Of a stretch of DNA of 26,224 nucleotides, positions 7,443 through 15,552 are shown in pieces (position 1 is the stretch's first letter; every line of letters starts with the position of its first letter). This stretch comes from Bacillota bacterium (GTDB lineage: Bacteria > Bacillota > Clostridia > Christensenellales > QAND01): NCBI GenBank assembly GCA_003150225.1, contig QAND01000033.1, positions 1-26,224 on the forward strand, read 5' to 3'. Under the pieces are notes generated by a model. It worked only from the letters and a program-made list of their open reading frames with translations. It did not search any database and was not told where the DNA came from. Position numbers and translations under genes: made by a program.

Positions 7443-8019
7443 GATGATGTTCACCTTCATGAAGATCGGCGCATTTTCCTTTGGCGGGGGATATGCCATG
7501 ATCCCCCTGTTTCAGAAGGAACTGGTGGGCCATGGTTGGATGTTGATTTCCGAGGTGGCCGATGTGGTGGCCATCTCCGAGATGACCCCTGGCCCCTTTG
7601 CGGTCAACGCCGCTACCTTTGCAGGGACCAAGATGATGGGGCTGTCGGGCGCGCTGTTCGCTACCTTTGGGGTGGTTCTGCCCAGCGTGGTGATTACTCT
7701 CATCGTGGCGCGGTATTTCTTTGGATTTCAGAATAAGCAGTCGGTGCAGTCGGTGCTGTGGGGCATCCGTCCCGCCGTCACCGGGATGATCATGGCAGCG
7801 GCTATGACCATCGCCTCCGCTTCGTTCTTTGGCATTCAGCATGGGGCCAACTTTGGAGCCATCGTAGGCGCCCTGTCCAAAGTCGATTGGGTGAGCCTGG
7901 CAATTGCCGCCGTGGCCTTTGTGGCCATGTATAAATTTAAGGCTTCGCCGGTGCTGATGGTATTTGCCTGCGCCGGGGTAGGCGTCCTTCTGTACGCGCT
8001 GTTTCCGGGAATCATGTGA
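7426..8019 (+). CDS. chrA: Chromate transporter family protein, short form, second subunit
   Basis: This 197-aa paralog is the partner of the preceding gene. It repeats the CHR pattern: MKIGAFSFGGGYAMIPLFQ near the N-terminus, then SEMTPGPFAVNAATFAG (the PGP motif) and GVVLPSVVITL, with several hydrophobic segments to the C-terminus. AGGAGG at 7411-7416 lies inside the first gene, 9 nt before ATG 7426, so the two are translationally linked and probably made in equal amounts. The two short proteins together correspond to one two-domain ChrA. Substrate specificity cannot be read from the sequence. Confidence 0.9.
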   Translation: MSLLIEMMFTFMKIGAFSFGGGYAMIPLFQKELVGHGWMLISEVADVVAISEMTPGPFAVNAATFAGTKMMGLSGALFATFGVVLPSVVITLIVARYFFGFQNKQSVQSVLWGIRPAVTGMIMAAAMTIASASFFGIQHGANFGAIVGALSKVDWVSLAIAAVAFVAMYKFKASPVLMVFACAGVGVLLYALFPGIM

Positions 8020-8046
8020 TTTTCAAAAATCCTCCAAATTTCCACA

Positions 8047-8075
8047 TTGGATTGTCCAGGGATTGATGCTATAAT
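8047..8075 (+). promoter_or_regulatory. Promoter of rex
   Basis: A perfect TATAAT at 8070-8075 has a weak -35 TTGGAT (8047-8052) at 17-bp spacing. The expected transcription start, about 8082, falls inside the Rex-like operator. Confidence 0.6.
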
Positions 8076-8078
8076 AAG

Positions 8079-8096
8079 TTGATAAAATTTGCACAA
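8079..8096 (+). promoter_or_regulatory. Putative Rex operator over the rex start site
   Basis: The 18-mer TTGATAAAATTTGCACAA fits the clostridial Rex pattern TTGTTAA-N4-TTAACAA at 11 of 14 defined positions. It lies directly after the -10 and 20 bp before the rex start codon, a position suited to autorepression. Confidence 0.65.
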
Positions 8097-8115
8097 AGTG
8101 GATGGAGGACGAAAG

Positions 8116-8754
8116 ATGGCTGAAAAATATGTTTCAGAAGCGGTCATCGGCCGGCTACCGAGATATTATAGGAAACTCTGCGAACTGGAGGAACGGGGCA
8201 TCGAGCGGATCTCGTCCCTGGAGCTTTCCCGGGAGATGGGCCTAAACGCCTCCCAAATTCGTCGGGACTTCAACTGTTTTGGCGGATTCGGCCAGCAGGG
8301 CTACGGATATCAGGTAAAAAAGCTGAAGAACGAGCTGTGGCAGATTCTGGGATTGGACCGGACCTACCATGCTGTAATCGTAGGCGCCGGCAACATTGGA
8401 CGGGCTCTTTTGAACTACCGGGGCTTTTCCGACCAGGGCTTTTACATCGAGGCGATTTTTGACATCAATCCCGACCTCATCGGCAAAGTGGTGGATGGCA
8501 TCACCATTTTGAGCGTATTTGAGTTTGATGAGTACGTAAAAAAGCATAATATCAATATGGGGATCATCTGTACTCCAGCGCACAATGCCCAGGACGTATG
8601 CGATATGTTTGCCAGGCTGGGAATTGGCGCGGTATGGAATTTTGCACCCTGTGAATTGACCGGTCCCAAATTTATGGAGATCGAAAACGTTAATCTTTCC
8701 GATAGCCTTTATATCCTGGCTTATCGGATGAACGAGAATAAGCATGAAGCATAG
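8116..8754 (+). CDS. rex: Redox-sensing transcriptional repressor Rex
   Basis: Rex is a homodimeric repressor that senses the NADH/NAD+ ratio and controls fermentation and redox genes. The 212-aa product has an N-terminal winged helix (about 1-80) with the recognition segment LNASQIRRDFNCFGGFGQQG (43-62). A Rossmann domain follows with GAGNIG (90-95), VWNFAP (173-178) and the C-terminal swapped helix wording NVNLSDSLYILAY (191-203). The start is ATG 8116 with GGAGG at 8104-8108. A TTG 27 bp upstream would lie inside the operator and is rejected. A Rex-type operator covers the probable transcription start, suggesting autoregulation. The neighbouring VanW genes are not classical Rex targets. 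Confidence 0.95.
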   Translation: MAEKYVSEAVIGRLPRYYRKLCELEERGIERISSLELSREMGLNASQIRRDFNCFGGFGQQGYGYQVKKLKNELWQILGLDRTYHAVIVGAGNIGRALLNYRGFSDQGFYIEAIFDINPDLIGKVVDGITILSVFEFDEYVKKHNINMGIICTPAHNAQDVCDMFARLGIGAVWNFAPCELTGPKFMEIENVNLSDSLYILAYRMNENKHEA

Positions 8755-8787
8755 CGACCCTATTCTGCAGGAAGAAAGAGGATCAGG

Positions 8788-10635
8788 ATGTTTGAAAAAC
8801 GCAAAAGCCTGAAGGATACCGGTACTCCCGCCCCCCATGAGGAAGTGAATCCGGTGGAGGAGTCCATGGAGGAGCTGGAGGCCGCCGAGGTATCGGCCCT
8901 GGAGGAGGTTTCCCAGGAGCTGAGCCGGGGGGAGACGTCCCAGGAGAATGCTCCGGCCGATCAGCCCCAGGAAGCGCCCGGGGAGGGGAGCCAGGAGGAG
9001 GAAACGTCGCAGGAGCAGGAACCGCCGGCGGAAGCAGGGGAAACGGAAGCGGTTTCCGACTATCCGGCATATGACGATACCCCCGAAGATCCCTATGAGG
9101 AGCGCCGCTCCGACGATGAGGCGTCCGAAGGGGAAAAGAAGCGAGTAAGCCGCAAAAAGCTGCTGGTCATCGGGCTGTGTGTTGCCGCGGTTCTCTGCAT
9201 CGGCGGAGGGGTGGCCTATGCCTATTTTGCCGGCTGGTTCCAGAAGGAGCCTACGGTGGTCATGGTGGACAACGGTCTGGTGGCCGCTGGCGTCAGCGTG
9301 GAAACCATCCAGCTGGGTGGGGATACTCCTGAAAAAGCTTTGGAAAAGCTGAACCAGTTGGTGGAGGAGTCCCATCAGAGCACCGTGCTGCCGGTGGTCA
9401 TCTCCGACCGCACGGAAGAGGTGCCCATCAGCAAGCTGGGAATCACCTCCTCGGCGGAGACCGCTCTTAAAACGGCCATGAGCGTAGGCCGCACCGGCGG
9501 GGTGGAGGATCGGAAAAATCAAATTCAGACCGCCCGCCAGAGCGGCGTAAAGTGCGATTTAAAATACGAGTACGATGAGGCCAGCATCCGGGCAGCTGTC
9601 AAGGAGTACTGTGCCAGCATCTCCCCCGAACCCACAAAGGAAGAGGTCACCTTTGATCCTTCCCTTCCCGAGCGGTTTATCTTCAGCGAGCGGAAGGATG
9701 GCTTTATCCCCGAAACCGACAAGTTCGTCAACATGGTGTTGGAGCGGGTCAGAAATTGGGACTTCTCCGAGATCGTGATGCCTGGCGAGGCGGTGGAGCC
9801 AGACGGCACGCCTTCGGACGTTATCGCCAATACCGTGTTGGTCAGCAAGCAGAGCACCTCTTTTGCCGGCAGCTCCTATGGGCGGGCCTATAACATCAAG
9901 CTGGGCCTCCAGAAGATCAACGGCAAGATCGTCCAGCCGGGTGAAACCTTCTCGGTGGAGGATGCTTTGGGCAACACCACCGATGGCCGGATCTGGAAAT
10001 CGGCGGGAGCCATTGAAAACGGCGTGCCCACCGATGCCATCGGCGGCGGCATCTGCCAGGTGTCCACCACCCTCTTTAACGCGGTGGTCCGCTCGGATCT
10101 GCAAATCGACGAGTGGTGGTTCCATAGCATTGTATCCAGCTACACCCCCATTGGAACCGATGCGGCGCTGAACTACGGCACGGCGGATTTCCGGTTCACC
10201 AACAACACCGAATGGCCCGTCTACATCGTGGCCTATACCAGTGGCAGCAACGCCGTGTGCGAGATCTGGGGGCGCCCTATTCCCGACGGCGGTTCGATAG
10301 ACATCCTAGGCGTACGGACGGGAACCATCCCCCAGCCCGCCAACATCGAGGTGACCAATCCCAAGGAGGTCTCGGGAGGACGCATGGGCTACCGGGCTAC
10401 CACATATAAAATCTATAAGGATGCCAACGGCAGGGAGATCAAGCGGGTGGCCATCAAGAGCGGCACCTATCCCGCTCGGGCAGCCCGGGTGCTGAAAAAG
10501 GAAGAGCCCACCCCCACGCCAGTACAGCCGCCTGTCTCCACGCCTACCCCGGCGGCAACGCCTACCCCTACCCCCACGCCGGCGCCCACTCCGGTACCCA
10601 GCGCGGACCCCAGCGGGGAGGAAGGCGGCGCTTAA
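8788..10635 (+). CDS. VanW-domain envelope protein with acidic N-terminal region and Pro/Thr tail
   Basis: This 615-aa protein is probably a type II membrane protein acting at the cell wall. Residues 1-118 are acidic, Glu/Pro/Ser-rich and probably disordered in the cytoplasm. A basic stretch precedes one transmembrane helix (about 124-148). The extracytoplasmic part resembles a peptidoglycan-binding-4 domain (about 155-340). The VanW domain follows (about 355-500), with PGETFSV (384-390) and the hallmark GGGICQVSTTLFN (419-431). A G5-like strand region and a tail of TP/PTP repeats (about 570-600) end it. VanW is associated with glycopeptide-resistance clusters, but such proteins are widespread in Clostridia and their activity is not established. 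ATG 8788 has AGAGG upstream. A shorter paralog follows after 27 bp. Confidence 0.88.
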   Translation: MFEKRKSLKDTGTPAPHEEVNPVEESMEELEAAEVSALEEVSQELSRGETSQENAPADQPQEAPGEGSQEEETSQEQEPPAEAGETEAVSDYPAYDDTPEDPYEERRSDDEASEGEKKRVSRKKLLVIGLCVAAVLCIGGGVAYAYFAGWFQKEPTVVMVDNGLVAAGVSVETIQLGGDTPEKALEKLNQLVEESHQSTVLPVVISDRTEEVPISKLGITSSAETALKTAMSVGRTGGVEDRKNQIQTARQSGVKCDLKYEYDEASIRAAVKEYCASISPEPTKEEVTFDPSLPERFIFSERKDGFIPETDKFVNMVLERVRNWDFSEIVMPGEAVEPDGTPSDVIANTVLVSKQSTSFAGSSYGRAYNIKLGLQKINGKIVQPGETFSVEDALGNTTDGRIWKSAGAIENGVPTDAIGGGICQVSTTLFNAVVRSDLQIDEWWFHSIVSSYTPIGTDAALNYGTADFRFTNNTEWPVYIVAYTSGSNAVCEIWGRPIPDGGSIDILGVRTGTIPQPANIEVTNPKEVSGGRMGYRATTYKIYKDANGREIKRVAIKSGTYPARAARVLKKEEPTPTPVQPPVSTPTPAATPTPTPTPAPTPVPSADPSGEEGGA

Positions 10636-10662
10636 TCCCGGCATCCTGGGAGGAAGCAGGCG

Positions 10663-12072
10663 ATGAAGCATAACAAAACAGCGGTTTTCTGGACGGCGGC
10701 CATCATGGCCGCCGTCCTTTTTGCTCTTTTGGCCATGCCCTGGATACAGCAAACGCACGGAGGCGCCCTGGTGGAGCGGATAGACCATGGGTGGGTGGTA
10801 GATGGGGTGACGGTGGAGGGCCGGAGCCTGGGCGGCCTAACCTATGAGGAAGCCAGGAAGACCCTGTCCGCCTGGATTGCCTCCCAGAGCGGAGAGGAGC
10901 TGGTGCTAACCTATTGCGGGCGGGAGGAGCGGATCTCCCTCGCCGCCATTGGCGTTTCCTGGGACGTGGACCGAGCGGTTTATGAGGCCATGACGCTGGG
11001 CCGAGAAGGGGGGATCCTTTCCCGAATGGAGCCCAGCTATACCGCGATACCCCTGCGGCTCAGCTATGGCATGGAGCAGCTTCATAACGCCATTGCCAAA
11101 ACCGTCGCCGCTTTGAATTTGGGCCCCATCGAGCCCCGGGCGGTGCCGGATCCCGACGACAGCACAAAGCTGGTATTTCAGGAAGGGGCACCTGGCGTTA
11201 TTCCCGACGAAGAAGCCCTGTGCGCTGCCATTGAGCGGGCTGTCCAGCAACGGGATTTCACGCCCATTGCGGTTCCGGGAGAGGAACGGCAGCCCCTTTG
11301 GAGCCTGGAGGAGATCAAGGCCAATACCCAGCGGCGAGCTGTTTTTTCCACCTTCTACCGATGTGAAAGCCAGTCAGACTGGGCGCGGCACTACAACATC
11401 AATCTGATGTGCGAGTACACCAACGGCGCTGTGATCGGTCCCGGGGAGGTGTTCTCCCTTAACGACGCGGTGGGACCTCGAACCGATCCTAGGATATGGG
11501 CCAGCGCACCGGGATTCATGGGAGGAACGGCGGTGGACCAGCTGGGCGGCGGCATCTGCCAATACTCCACTACGCTCTTTAACTGCGCGGTGCTGGCGGA
11601 CCTTGTCATAGAGGAGCGAAGCCCCCACTCCATCCCGCCGGCATATGTGGAAAAGGGCAGGGACAGCATGATCAACAGCGGGGGACCGGATTTGAAGCTG
11701 CGAAACCCCACGGACTATCCCATGGTGATCCTGGCCCGAACCCAGGACGATGGCCAGAGTCAAAAACGGGTGACGGTGGAACTGTACGGTCCGCCCATGG
11801 GCCACACCGTCTCCATCGAAAGCCGGGTGGTAAGGGAACTGCCCCATACCACCGTCCCCGAGGTGGTGGAGGACCCCGGCCAGGTGGCGCCCGCCCGCAA
11901 AGGATACGAGACGGAGCTGTTTGCCGTTTACCGGGATGCAACGGGAGCGGTGATCAAAAGACAGCTCATTGCAAAGAGCACCTATTATCCCGCTCCCCAG
12001 CGGATTCTGCGCAGCCCGGCCTCTACCCCAACCCCCAGCCAAGGATTGGCGCCGGAAAACCAATTCCAATAA
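10663..12072 (+). CDS. VanW-domain envelope protein, short paralog
   Basis: This 469-aa paralog of the preceding gene lacks its long acidic N-terminus and begins directly with a signal-anchor helix (about 8-28). The middle resembles the peptidoglycan-binding-4 region and includes LGGLTYEEARKTL. The VanW core has GPGEVFSLND and GGGICQYSTTLFN, matching the first copy closely apart from Tyr for Val. The C-terminus is a short PTPS tail. ATG 10663 has GGGAGG a few bases upstream and lies 27 bp after the first VanW gene. The codons of the signal-anchor segment contain a perfect 12-bp hairpin followed by five T's (separate entry), which could reduce transcription into the rest of the gene. The role is inferred only as wall-associated. 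Confidence 0.88.
   Translation: MKHNKTAVFWTAAIMAAVLFALLAMPWIQQTHGGALVERIDHGWVVDGVTVEGRSLGGLTYEEARKTLSAWIASQSGEELVLTYCGREERISLAAIGVSWDVDRAVYEAMTLGREGGILSRMEPSYTAIPLRLSYGMEQLHNAIAKTVAALNLGPIEPRAVPDPDDSTKLVFQEGAPGVIPDEEALCAAIERAVQQRDFTPIAVPGEERQPLWSLEEIKANTQRRAVFSTFYRCESQSDWARHYNINLMCEYTNGAVIGPGEVFSLNDAVGPRTDPRIWASAPGFMGGTAVDQLGGGICQYSTTLFNCAVLADLVIEERSPHSIPPAYVEKGRDSMINSGGPDLKLRNPTDYPMVILARTQDDGQSQKRVTVELYGPPMGHTVSIESRVVRELPHTTVPEVVEDPGQVAPARKGYETELFAVYRDATGAVIKRQLIAKSTYYPAPQRILRSPASTPTPSQGLAPENQFQ
10691..10722 (+). terminator. Terminator-like hairpin inside the second VanW gene
   Basis: GGACGGCGGCC (10691-10701) pairs perfectly with GGCCGCCGTCC (10707-10717). An A-T pair closes it to a 3-nt loop, and TTTTT follows at 10718-10722. 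It lies about 10 codons after the start ATG and encodes the signal-anchor residues, so it may be an attenuator or only a by-product of Ala-rich codons. Confidence 0.5.
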
Positions 12073-12102
12073 TTGACGTGTCCTCCCTTGGAATGATATA
12101 TT
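12073..12102 (+). promoter_or_regulatory. Promoter of the Lrp-aminotransferase unit
   Basis: TTGACG (12073-12078) and TATATT (12097-12102) are 18 bp apart. The -35 begins immediately after the VanW stop codon and the -10 is 28 bp before the Lrp start. Confidence 0.65.
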
Positions 12103-12129
12103 TAACAGTATATTGGGAGGGATGCCAGC

Positions 12130-12624
12130 ATGGAATCCATCAAAAAGGACGTTATGGAGCTGTTAAAGGAGAATTCCCGCACCAGTGCGGCGGATATGGC
12201 GGTGATGCTCAACGCCGAGGAGCAGGCGGTGCTGGAGGCCATCCGCGCACTGGAGGATGAGAAGCTCATTCTGAAATATACCGCCATTCTCAACGAGGAA
12301 AAGCTGGCGGATTCCCATGCCGTTACCGCCCTCATCGAGGTGCGGGTAAGCCCCATGCGGGAGATGGGCTTTGACGCCATCGCCCGGCGCATCTACCGGT
12401 TTGAGGAGGTGGAGTCAGTCTTTCTCATGAGCGGCGCCTATGATCTCATGGTGCTGATCAAGGGGGACAGCATGCGGCAGATCGCCTTTTTTGTGGCCCA
12501 GAAACTGGCTACCATCGACGGCGTGCTCAGCACCGCAACCCATTTCGTGCTGAAAAAATATAAGGAGCTGGGCGTGGTCTTTGAGACCGCCGAAGAGGAA
12601 GCCCGGCTGCCGGTGACGCCATGA
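12130..12624 (+). CDS. Lrp/AsnC-family transcriptional regulator
   Basis: This 164-aa protein has an N-terminal winged helix-turn-helix (about 1-55; AADMAVMLN and ALEDEKLI are the usual helices). A C-terminal RAM/effector domain (about 65-145) includes EVESVFLMSGAYDLMVLIKG and TATHFVLKKYKE. Members bind DNA as dimers or octamers and usually sense amino acids. The GGGAGGG site precedes ATG 12130. Its final codons overlap the aminotransferase start (ATGA at 12621-12624), so the two are translationally coupled. The regulator probably responds to a substrate or product of that enzyme, which is inference from the arrangement. The operator is not evident, and autoregulation through the promoter at 12073-12102 is likely but unproven. 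Confidence 0.93.
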   Translation: MESIKKDVMELLKENSRTSAADMAVMLNAEEQAVLEAIRALEDEKLILKYTAILNEEKLADSHAVTALIEVRVSPMREMGFDAIARRIYRFEEVESVFLMSGAYDLMVLIKGDSMRQIAFFVAQKLATIDGVLSTATHFVLKKYKELGVVFETAEEEARLPVTP

Positions 12625-13793
12625 GGATAGAGGACCGGGTTGCGGCCCATGTGGCCCAGGTGCCGCCCAGCGGCATCCGTAAGTTTTTTGATATCGTCAG
12701 CGAGATGAAGGACGCCATCTCCCTTTCGGTGGGGGAGCCGGACTTTGTTACCCCCTGGAACATCCGGGAAAACGCCATCTACGCCCTGGAACGGGGACGC
12801 ACCCATTATACCAGCAACAGCGGCCTCATGGAGCTGCGGGAACTGATTTGCCAGTACTATCACCAGCGGTTTGGAGTATCCTACCAGCCCGGCCAGGTGC
12901 TGGTGACGGTGGGGGCCAGCGAGGCCATTGATCTCGCCGTCCGGGCGCTGGTGGAGCCGGGAGACGAGGTGCTGATCCCCGCGCCGTCCTATGTATCCTA
13001 TGAGCCTACCGTGGCACTGGCCCATGGGGTGCCGGTGCCCATTCCCACCTCCGCGGCGGATTCCTTTAAGCTGGATCCCCAGGTGGTTCGGAGCCTCATT
13101 ACCCCCAAGACCAAGGCCATGGTGCTGCCCTATCCCAACAACCCCACCGGAGCGGTTATGGGCAGGGAGGATCTTCTGGCGCTGGCACGGGTATTGGAGG
13201 ACACCGATGTGGTGGTGATCTCCGATGAGATTTACGCCGAGCTTACCTATGGAGCGGATCATGTGAGCATTGCCTCCATCCCCTCCATGTTTGATCGTAC
13301 CATCGTTATCAATGGGTTCTCAAAGGCTTTTGCCATGACGGGCTGGCGTTTGGGCTATGCCATCGCCCATCCCGCCCTTTTAGGCGCAATGCTGAAGATC
13401 CACCAGTTTACCATGCTCTGCGCCAACATTATGAGTCAATACGCCGGGGTGGAAGCCCTGCGCCATGGCCTGGACAGCGGCTTTGCCAGCGTGGACGCCA
13501 TGCGCCGGGAGTACGACCGCCGCCGGAACTATATCGTTGCGGGCCTCAACCGCATGGGCCTTACCTGTTTTGAGCCCAGGGGTGCTTTCTATGCCTTTCC
13601 CAGCATTCAATCCACCGGCATGAAGTCCGAGGAATTCTGCGAAAAGCTTTTGTATGCAAAACAGGTCGCGGTGGTGCCTGGCACCGCCTTTGGCTCCTTC
13701 GGCGAGGGGTTTGTCCGCATCTCCTATGCCGCCAGCCTGGAAAATATCAAGACGGCCCTAGGCCGGATTGAGGAGTTTATAGAAGGACGGTAA
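12621..13793 (+). CDS. PLP-dependent aminotransferase, class I/II
   Basis: This 390-aa fold-type I enzyme transfers an amino group between an amino acid and a 2-oxo acid in the cytosol. Visible motifs: SVGEPDF (36-42), the substrate/PLP loop PYPNNPTGA (170-178), Asp202 in SDEIYAE that pairs with the pyridine nitrogen, the PLP lysine Lys235 in GFSKAFAMTGWRLGY, and the substrate-carboxylate Arg about 366 (FVRISYA). It resembles the PatA/AspC-like subgroup often found beside Lrp regulators in Firmicutes; substrate unknown. The ATG overlaps the stop of the Lrp gene. The first HAD phosphatase begins 4 bp after its stop, so aminotransferase and phosphatase expression are probably linked. Confidence 0.94.
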   Translation: MRIEDRVAAHVAQVPPSGIRKFFDIVSEMKDAISLSVGEPDFVTPWNIRENAIYALERGRTHYTSNSGLMELRELICQYYHQRFGVSYQPGQVLVTVGASEAIDLAVRALVEPGDEVLIPAPSYVSYEPTVALAHGVPVPIPTSAADSFKLDPQVVRSLITPKTKAMVLPYPNNPTGAVMGREDLLALARVLEDTDVVVISDEIYAELTYGADHVSIASIPSMFDRTIVINGFSKAFAMTGWRLGYAIAHPALLGAMLKIHQFTMLCANIMSQYAGVEALRHGLDSGFASVDAMRREYDRRRNYIVAGLNRMGLTCFEPRGAFYAFPSIQSTGMKSEEFCEKLLYAKQVAVVPGTAFGSFGEGFVRISYAASLENIKTALGRIEEFIEGR

Positions 13794-13797
13794 ATCA

Positions 13798-14709
13798 GTG
13801 AACAGGGAAATCAAGCTCATCGTCACCGACCTGGATGGGACCTTCGTGCCCAGCCTAGGTGAACTGATCCCCGAAAACCTGGCGGCCCTCCGTGCCGCAA
13901 AGGAGGCGGGGATTCGTGTTTGTGCCTGTACCGGGCGGCACTGGAACTTTGCCCGGTGTGTGCTGGAGGCAGGGGAATTCGATCCCCTCTGCATCACCAG
14001 CAATGGAGCGGCCATTGTGGAAACCCATACCGGGCGGTATGAAAAGCTATCCCCCATCGACCCCCAAAGGCTGGATGAGGTTCTGGAATTTCTTTTGGAA
14101 GAGGCCCCTCAAAGGGCCTCCGGGCCCCATACCTTTGACCGGAACGGATATGGCGGCCGGGGAGGTGCGGAGTATGTCCGTACCTGCAATAAGGACTATT
14201 TTTCCACCTATAATCCCAACCAAGGGGAATTCATGGTGGAGGTTCGCAGCTATCCCTGGCGGATGGATTATCCCATCGTTACCCGGAGCTACCGGGACTA
14301 TGCCCACTGGGTGGATTCCACCCGCCAAGATACCGAGCGGATCCTCTACGACATCGGACGGAACGGGATGGAGGACTGTCAGGCTTTAAAGGAGCGGCTG
14401 GCGCCTCTGCTGCCGTTGGAGGTTACCTCGGCCTACGGCACCGTCATGGAGATCATGGCCCCCGATGCAACCAAGGGCAATGCCCTAACCTGGCTGTCCC
14501 GGCACTACGAGGTGCCTCGGGAACAGATTCTTGCCATCGGGGATAATATCAACGACATCCCCATGATCCGCTGGGCGGGCGTGGGGGTTGCCGTGTCCGA
14601 CGGACATCCCGCTCTTTTGGAGCAGGCGGATCTCATCGCGCCTTCCTGCCGGGAGGGCGCGGTGGCGAAGATCATAGCCGATTGCGCAGCGGGGAGGCTT
14701 TCACTATGA
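13798..14709 (+). CDS. HAD phosphatase, Cof/IIB type, paralog 1 of 6
   Basis: This 303-aa cytosolic phosphohydrolase carries the full HAD motif set: nucleophile DLDGT (Asp11, acid/base Asp13), motif II Thr in CACTGR (42-47), Lys226 in DATKGNAL and Mg-binding GDNIND (248-253). The intervening C2-type cap (about 85-215) decides the substrate, which is unknown; family members act on sugar phosphates or related small phosphates. The start is GTG 13798, four bases after the aminotransferase stop, with AAGGACGG upstream. The cap includes a Gly/Arg stretch (GYGGRGG, 117-123) not seen in the other copies. Its TGA overlaps the ATG of paralog 2. Copies 1 and 2 share 26 identical bases (13996-14021 and 14904-14929), pointing to duplication. 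Confidence 0.9.
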   Translation: MNREIKLIVTDLDGTFVPSLGELIPENLAALRAAKEAGIRVCACTGRHWNFARCVLEAGEFDPLCITSNGAAIVETHTGRYEKLSPIDPQRLDEVLEFLLEEAPQRASGPHTFDRNGYGGRGGAEYVRTCNKDYFSTYNPNQGEFMVEVRSYPWRMDYPIVTRSYRDYAHWVDSTRQDTERILYDIGRNGMEDCQALKERLAPLLPLEVTSAYGTVMEIMAPDATKGNALTWLSRHYEVPREQILAIGDNINDIPMIRWAGVGVAVSDGHPALLEQADLIAPSCREGAVAKIIADCAAGRLSL

Positions 14710-15551
14710 GTCAAAACCGAAAGCTCATCGCCGTAGATCTGGACAATACCGTCTTTACCCCCAATACCTATGAGACCTTCCATAATCTTTCCGCCCTCTA
14801 TCTTGCCAAGGAGGCGGGCATTCATGTCTGTGCCTGTACCGGCCGGCCCTGGTACAACGCACGCCATTTTTTTACCCTGTTCCCCTTTGACGAGCTCTGC
14901 GTTACCAGCAATGGAGCGGCCATTGTGGAGACCTATACCGGCCGCCAGCGGGAGGTTCACTGCCTGGATCCGCAAAACCTGCCCCAGCTTTTGGAGTATC
15001 TTTCCACCCTTAAGGAACTCAGCAATCCGGTTCGGGTGTCCACCAACGAGCACTTCGCCGTGTGGAATCCACAGCTTCAGGAGCGGATGGTGGAGGAACG
15101 GGGGGACTGGCTCTTTGGGCAGTACCCCGGCAGAACCATCTACTACCGAGAGAGGAAGGACTGGATCCAGGCGGTTCGAGAGGAGGCCCAGCGCATCCTG
15201 TTGGCGTTTTCCGATATCACCCAGGAGGATCTGGGGGAGATCTCCCAAAGGCTGTGCGCTATCATGCCGGTGGAGGCCACCATCTCCTTCCATACCATGG
15301 TGGAGGTCATGGCGCCCGGCTGTACCAAGGGAAGAGCCCTCAGCCGCCTGGCGGAGATGCTGGGGGTAGAGCAAAAGAACGTCATGGCCATAGGGGATAA
15401 CATCAACGATGTCAGCATGGTGGAGTGGGCTGGGACAGGCGTATGCGTCCGCGAGGGACAGGAGGCGCTCAAACGGGTTGCCGATCTCATTGTGCCGGAG
15501 ATGCGCTTGGGCGGCCTGAAGGCTACCATAGAATACTTTATCGAGGTTTGA
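14706..15551 (+). CDS. HAD phosphatase, Cof/IIB type, paralog 2 of 6 (DLDNT variant)
   Basis: This 281-aa HAD protein overlaps the preceding stop (ATGA at 14706-14709), with GGGGAGG just upstream. That excludes an in-frame start 24 bp earlier. The catalytic Asp11 and Asp13 lie in DLDNT rather than the DLDGT or DLDGS of its neighbours; aspartates, Thr in CACTGRPW, Lys208 in GCTKGRAL and GDNIND (230-235) are retained, so it should still be active. The Gly-to-Asn change sits next to the nucleophile loop. The cap (about 85-200) is Trp/Arg-rich (RGDWLFGQY, YYRERKDW). Its SNGAAIVET segment matches paralog 1 almost exactly. Substrate unknown. Confidence 0.88.
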   Translation: MSQNRKLIAVDLDNTVFTPNTYETFHNLSALYLAKEAGIHVCACTGRPWYNARHFFTLFPFDELCVTSNGAAIVETYTGRQREVHCLDPQNLPQLLEYLSTLKELSNPVRVSTNEHFAVWNPQLQERMVEERGDWLFGQYPGRTIYYRERKDWIQAVREEAQRILLAFSDITQEDLGEISQRLCAIMPVEATISFHTMVEVMAPGCTKGRALSRLAEMLGVEQKNVMAIGDNINDVSMVEWAGTGVCVREGQEALKRVADLIVPEMRLGGLKATIEYFIEV

Positions 15552-15552
15552 T

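Noticed and set aside
8242..9522. 426-codon minus-strand frame across rex and the first VanW gene
   Set aside because: It spans two well-supported plus-strand genes and their promoter gap, and its product is low-complexity.
10500..10610. C/A-rich repeats at the end of the first VanW gene as a repeat array
   Set aside because: They are codons for a Pro/Thr tail, irregular in unit length, with no spacer structure.
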